Origin: Actinomycetes bacterium | GTDB taxonomy: Bacteria > Actinomycetota > Aquicultoria > CAJVYJ01 > JAUVQD01 | DNA length: 9,540 nucleotides | Direction of reading: 5' to 3' | NCBI GenBank assembly: GCA_030666075.1 | Contig: DAOUYN010000018.1 | Location: 1 to 9,540 of the forward strand | In this document: positions 6,352 through 9,540 of the stretch, in pieces | How the letters are laid out: every line of letters begins with the position of its first letter | How positions within the stretch are numbered: position 1 is the first letter of the stretch | The notes under the pieces: model-generated | Told to the model about the DNA's origin: nothing | The model's input: only the letters and a program-made list of their open reading frames with translations | Databases searched by the model: none | Translations under genes and position numbers: made by a program

Positions 6352-8535
6352 TCACTCCTCCTTAAGGACCAGGTGCTCCGTCTCGAACCGAAACGGAGTA
6401 AAAGCACCGCCGCCGCCTTCATAGAACTGGCTGAAGAACTCGACAAACTGCAGGCGGAGCGGGTGAACGAAAGCGCTTAGAAGATTGATCGCCAGGTTGG
6501 CCACGTGCAGCGGGATGGCGATAGCCACCGCCAAAAGAATGCCGACCGGCAAGCCCCAAAGCGAGATCCCGGCGACGAGCCCGGCCAGAATATTGATGAC
6601 GAAACCAATCAGGAAAGTAGAAAGACCCAGGGCCATCAAGCGGCTATACGATAAGACGTCATTGAGGAAACGGGTCATCCCGTACAGGTTATATAGTCCG
6701 GCCCCGGCCCCGGCGAATACTGAACGGAAGTGGCGGCTAAATACCAGAGCGGCGGTGAGAACAACCAGTACGACAAGCCAGCGGTTCGGGAAAGCGATGA
6801 CTATGGCTCCCCCTATCAATACCGCCGCCGCAACGGCCGCGGCGGACTCGACCCGCTCCCGGCGAGAGCCGGGCCGAAAAGCGATACCGGCTGCCTCGAT
6901 CAGTCGAGACAAAGAGCCACCACTTAGAAACATATACGCCAGAGCGCTTACCCCCAGCAGCGAAAGACCGAAATCCTGCATCCACGAGAATACCGGTGAG
7001 GCGACGCCCAGGACCACGAGCATAGTCCAGCCGACAGCAGTCATCGTCGCCGCCAGCCCGACGACGAAACGCGGCAGGTCGTTGGCGAAGGCCCGTTGGA
7101 GCCGATGGCGGCGGAGATTGTCTTTGAACTCCAGGGCCATCCCCAGCAAAACATGGACTGCCCCTATGGCCAGAGTGAGCAGGAGAAATATAAGCGCTTC
7201 ACTCAAAGGTTCCAGGATTATCAAGCTTTGCATGGGGGCGGGCAGGATCTCCTTGGGTAACCCGAAATAGCTGCCGGTCGATATGCCGATGAGCACTGCC
7301 GAAAAACCCCCCATAGCGAAGAGCTCGAACCAGCGCTCCCCGACATTCGTTAAGACCAGGCGTGCTTTTAACCACAGACAAAACACGGCCAAGACGATTC
7401 CGTAACCGGCATCGCCAAGCGAGATACCGAAAAAGAGAAGAAAGAAGAGTCCCATCAGCGGTGTCGGATCCAGCTCATGGTAGTTCGGCACCCCGTACAG
7501 CTCGGTCAGGACCTCAAAGGGCTTCGCCCAGCGGGGATTTTTCAAGACGGTGGGTGCCACCTCACGCGGCCCCGGGTCGCTGATAGAAATATCAAGTTTC
7601 TCCTGGAGCGGCGCGAGTGCTGCCTGCAGCTCCGATATCTTGGCGGTTTCGACCCAGCCGCTAAGGGCGAAGGCAGCCGGAGTCCCGGCGAATTGTGCCT
7701 CGACTTCGTGCCGGCTGAGCTGCCCGCCAAGCCAGTCCTCCAGGACCTTCAAATCAGATGAATAGCGCTCAAGGGACAAGACCGCGGCCACAAACTCCTC
7801 GCGTTGACGCGAGAGTCGCATCTTCTCCTGCTCGAGTCGCTCGAGCTCCGCTGCCGGCAGACCAGGAGCCGGGGGGCGCCATTCTTCGACCCCGCCCTCC
7901 TCCATCCAGCTAACGATATCGCGCCAATGTCGCGCCGGATAGATCACGACCAGGGCGGTCCGTTCTCCGATGCCGACTATCGTGACATCGGCCCGCGAAC
8001 AAGCCTCTTTAAGCGAGGCCAATACCCCTCGCGTTTCCCTCTCATCGATGAAGGCAAGGACCATCCCGACCTGCTCGGAGCTGATGATCTGTCCAAACGG
8101 GACATCGAGATCGCGCCAAAGGCGCACTTCACCGATTTGCGCAGTCCGCTCGGCGATACCCGTATCACAATCACTTATCTCTTTATCCAGCTCGCCCGCG
8201 CGCAGGTATATGCTTTCAAAATCAAGTTTTTGACCGATCTGTATAAAACGGGAGCGGTCCATGACCCGGCGGTCCGGAAGCAGACCCGGCAATAACCCGG
8301 TCGGGGGCGGGGTGAAGCGGGCCAGAAAGCTGCGGACAAAGACGACTTTCGAAACCTCTTGACGAAGTTGCTCTGAGCGACGCAGAGCCAGCTCACGTCG
8401 GTCATCAGGCGCCTCTTTTTCGCCGGAAAGATCGATGATCTCAAGGACGCCCGACTCCTGCAACTTAGCCGTCACGCCAGCCTGTAGGCTCCGATGCCCG
8501 ACGAGCACCACCTTCTTCATGGGAGCAACAGCCAT
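6352..8535 (-). CDS. ntpI: V-type ATP synthase subunit I (a subunit, ion channel stator)
   Basis: Subunit I anchors the stator stalks and supplies the two ion half-channels next to the K ring. The product has 727 residues. Residues 1 to about 350 are the soluble arm, with the typical opening MAVAPMKKVVLVGH and coiled-coil stretches near 48-62 and 228-262. The membrane part starts near 359. Conserved landmarks are LFFGISLGDAGYG (367-379), LNDVLSYSRLMALGL (624-638) with the essential channel arginine at 632, and FVHPLRLQFVEFFSQFYEGGG (689-709). At 727 residues it is longer than the usual 640-670. The excess lies at about 545-605, with two extra hydrophobic segments. The ATG is one base after the ntpF-like stop (TGACATG). 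Only a weak GGA precedes it. Confidence 0.96.
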   Translation of the reverse strand: MAVAPMKKVVLVGHRSLQAGVTAKLQESGVLEIIDLSGEKEAPDDRRELALRRSEQLRQEVSKVVFVRSFLARFTPPPTGLLPGLLPDRRVMDRSRFIQIGQKLDFESIYLRAGELDKEISDCDTGIAERTAQIGEVRLWRDLDVPFGQIISSEQVGMVLAFIDERETRGVLASLKEACSRADVTIVGIGERTALVVIYPARHWRDIVSWMEEGGVEEWRPPAPGLPAAELERLEQEKMRLSRQREEFVAAVLSLERYSSDLKVLEDWLGGQLSRHEVEAQFAGTPAAFALSGWVETAKISELQAALAPLQEKLDISISDPGPREVAPTVLKNPRWAKPFEVLTELYGVPNYHELDPTPLMGLFFLLFFGISLGDAGYGIVLAVFCLWLKARLVLTNVGERWFELFAMGGFSAVLIGISTGSYFGLPKEILPAPMQSLIILEPLSEALIFLLLTLAIGAVHVLLGMALEFKDNLRRHRLQRAFANDLPRFVVGLAATMTAVGWTMLVVLGVASPVFSWMQDFGLSLLGVSALAYMFLSGGSLSRLIEAAGIAFRPGSRRERVESAAAVAAAVLIGGAIVIAFPNRWLVVLVVLTAALVFSRHFRSVFAGAGAGLYNLYGMTRFLNDVLSYSRLMALGLSTFLIGFVINILAGLVAGISLWGLPVGILLAVAIAIPLHVANLAINLLSAFVHPLRLQFVEFFSQFYEGGGGAFTPFRFETEHLVLKEE
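6356..6363 (-). promoter_or_regulatory. Strong Shine-Dalgarno of ntpK
   Basis: The minus strand reads AAGGAGGA, a near-complete anti-16S match, 7 bases before TTG 6349 and 1 base before GTG 6355. No other gene in the operon has so strong a site. It overlaps the last codons of ntpI and may raise expression of the ring subunit, which is needed in many copies per enzyme. Confidence 0.7.
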
Positions 8536-8536
8536 G

Positions 8537-8860
8537 TCAGTCCGTGCCTGTCTTAGATAGTGATTCCACGAGCGTCCGCGCGGCTTCTCGGACCCTAGGT
8601 TCCGCTTTCGAACGGAGCGCGGCCTCCTGGTGGGCGGCCGACTCTTCGATCTGACTCAGACGCGCCAATAACGCCGGTTTGGCCTCGTCGAGCATGGACG
8701 AGATCGTCTCTACCGCGCGAAGCTCAGTGCGCTCCTCCAGGGCCGCACCGTCTTTTGCGGCGTCGCGGGTGATTTGCTCAGCGCGCGCTTGCGCTTCAGT
8801 GACAATGTCCGCCGCCTGAGATTCGGTTTTTTCTATTTCCTTTAATTTTTCTTTAAGCAT
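8537..8860 (-). CDS. ntpF: V-type ATP synthase subunit G/H (small peripheral stalk subunit)
   Basis: The product is 107 residues, hydrophilic, rich in Glu, Ala, Lys and Arg, with no membrane segment and a continuous heptad-like helix (LKEKLKEIEKTESQAADI and onward). This fits the small stator subunit called G, H or AhaH/NtpF, which coils with subunit E. Coiled-coil sequences are poorly conserved, so the call rests on size, helix character and position. It is the first gene, directly before ntpI, as in other V/A-ATPase operons. The start ATG at 8860 has only a weak GGA 6 bases upstream. The gene opens the operon, so the promoter should lie in or beyond the short divergent region to its right. 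Confidence 0.85.
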   Translation of the reverse strand: MLKEKLKEIEKTESQAADIVTEAQARAEQITRDAAKDGAALEERTELRAVETISSMLDEAKPALLARLSQIEESAAHQEAALRSKAEPRVREAARTLVESLSKTGTD

Positions 8861-8903
8861 TGTTCGTCCGGTGGGCTTTATTTACCCGTAAGAGTGGTCT
8901 AGA
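8861..8903. promoter_or_regulatory. Divergent intergenic region between the ATPase operon and the VanW-like gene
   Basis: Only 43 bases separate the two divergent start codons, and 8830-8960 is clearly richer in A and T than the rest of the window. The promoters must sit here or inside the coding starts. On the minus strand TTGACT (8912-8907) is a good -35-like hexamer, but I find no convincing -10 at standard spacing. On the plus strand TAGAAT (8900-8905) could be a -10, with a poor TTTATT (8877-8882) 17 bases upstream. If that is used, translation of the plus gene would begin at ATG 8922. Both promoter readings are weak. The region itself is well supported only as a divergent control region. 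Confidence 0.4.
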
Positions 8904-9540
8904 ATGAGTCAACCTCGAACTATGAAGAAATGGTTAATTAGAAGTCTCTTAGTTTTAGCAGTAACCGCCCTCGTTTTTCCGCTCGGCGCAGTATTCAGTC
9001 ATGCCGCCATCTATCGGAACAAGATCTATCCCGGAGTGAAAGTAGCCGATATCGATGTCGGCGGCTTAACTCAGGGAGCAGCCGAAACACGCCTACGCAA
9101 GCGGATCACCCACCCCGACGTCTTTAAGTTGAGTTACGCCGAGGATAACTGGGAGATCGACTTCGCGAACCTGGAACCAGAGCTTCGAGCCGCGAAGAGC
9201 GTTGATACGGCTTTCCTGGTCGGTCGCGACCAGGGGTTCTTTCAAAACCTTGGAACTAGGTATAGCACCTGGTCCGAGGGGACGACCCTGCCGATATCCT
9301 GGTCGATGAAGACCGCAAAGTCGCGCCCGGTTGTCGAGCAAGCCGCACTGGCCATCGACCGACCGGCAGTCGATGCCGTCCTCCTTGTCAACGGTGAGAA
9401 TGTACGCATCGAGAAAGGTCAGACGGGCCGGGAGACAAAGGTCGAAAAGACCATTAAAAAAATCCGGTCATCCCTGCTCATGAATGAAGACCACACGGAA
9501 ATAGCGGTCAAAGAGTGGGACCCGGCGAAGACGACTGAGA
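8904..9540 (+). CDS. VanW-type protein with peptidoglycan-binding-like domain (5' part, runs off window)
   Basis: The reading frame is open from ATG 8904 to the window end (212 codons) and is incomplete at the 3' side. Residues 1-9 are basic (MSQPRTMKK), followed by a hydrophobic stretch at about 10-30 (WLIRSLLVLAVTALVFPLGA), a signal anchor that places the rest outside the membrane. Next comes IYPGVKVADIDVGGLTQGAA (41-60), the characteristic opening of the putative peptidoglycan-binding domain (PG_binding_4 type) that precedes VanW or YkuD domains. The following residues to about 190 fit that domain, including the late GQTGRETKVEKTIKKI. The catalytic or VanW part would lie beyond the window, so VanW versus L,D-transpeptidase architecture cannot be settled. 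ATG 8922 (Met7) is an alternative start. The only possible ribosome-binding site is a weak AAGAGTGG before 8904. Confidence 0.8.
   Translation, partial: MSQPRTMKKWLIRSLLVLAVTALVFPLGAVFSHAAIYRNKIYPGVKVADIDVGGLTQGAAETRLRKRITHPDVFKLSYAEDNWEIDFANLEPELRAAKSVDTAFLVGRDQGFFQNLGTRYSTWSEGTTLPISWSMKTAKSRPVVEQAALAIDRPAVDAVLLVNGENVRIEKGQTGRETKVEKTIKKIRSSLLMNEDHTEIAVKEWDPAKTTE

Noticed and set aside
6485..7270. Plus-strand open frame of 261 codons opposite ntpI
   Set aside because: Its composition is Arg/Thr/Ser/Ala-rich and low in structure, typical of the antisense of membrane-helix codons, and ntpI is unambiguous on the other strand.

Overview
The window is bacterial, moderately GC-rich (AT-rich only at the two ends of the operon), and almost fully coding. 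Nearly all of it is one minus-strand operon for a rotary V-type (V/A-type) ATPase. In the direction of transcription, from about 8860 down to 197, the genes are: peripheral-stalk subunit G/H (ntpF-like), membrane subunit a/I (ntpI), membrane rotor subunit K/c (ntpK), stalk subunit E (ntpE), subunit C/d (ntpC), subunit F (ntpG), catalytic subunit A (ntpA), non-catalytic subunit B (ntpB) and central-shaft subunit D (ntpD). As I recall it, this is the order ntpF-I-K-E-C-G-A-B-D of the Enterococcus hirae Na+-ATPase operon. All nine subunits needed for a complete enzyme are present and none looks broken. Every junction overlaps or has a gap of at most 2 bases, so strong translational coupling is expected.

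The products form one machine. A and B make the ATP-handling hexamer, and D with F forms the rotating shaft. C couples the shaft to the K ring, E with G/H forms the peripheral stator, and I carries the ion half-channels. The K subunit is the duplicated four-helix form and keeps the polar residues that bind Na+ in E. hirae NtpK, so the enzyme may be Na+-coupled. Whether it makes or consumes ATP cannot be told from sequence.

Right end (8861-9540): a 43-base divergent intergenic region, then the 5' part of a plus-strand gene for a membrane-anchored VanW/peptidoglycan-binding-type protein that runs off the window. Left end (1-196): an intrinsic terminator for the ATPase operon (116-154 plus a U-tract at 105-115), abutted by a 62-base near-perfect palindrome (46-107) that looks like a REP/RAYT-type or miniature mobile repeat. 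Positions 1-45 cannot be assigned.

Organism: gene content, operon style and frequent GTG/TTG starts fit a bacterium, probably an anaerobic Actinobacteriota- or Bacillota-like lineage. That placement is an inference from a V-type ATPase sitting beside a VanW-like gene, not a firm assignment. I see no clear evidence of an undescribed system. The most useful leads are the Na+-type ligand set in K, extra hydrophobic segments in subunit I, the ribosome-binding-site and overlap pattern of the operon, and the palindrome fused to the operon terminator.
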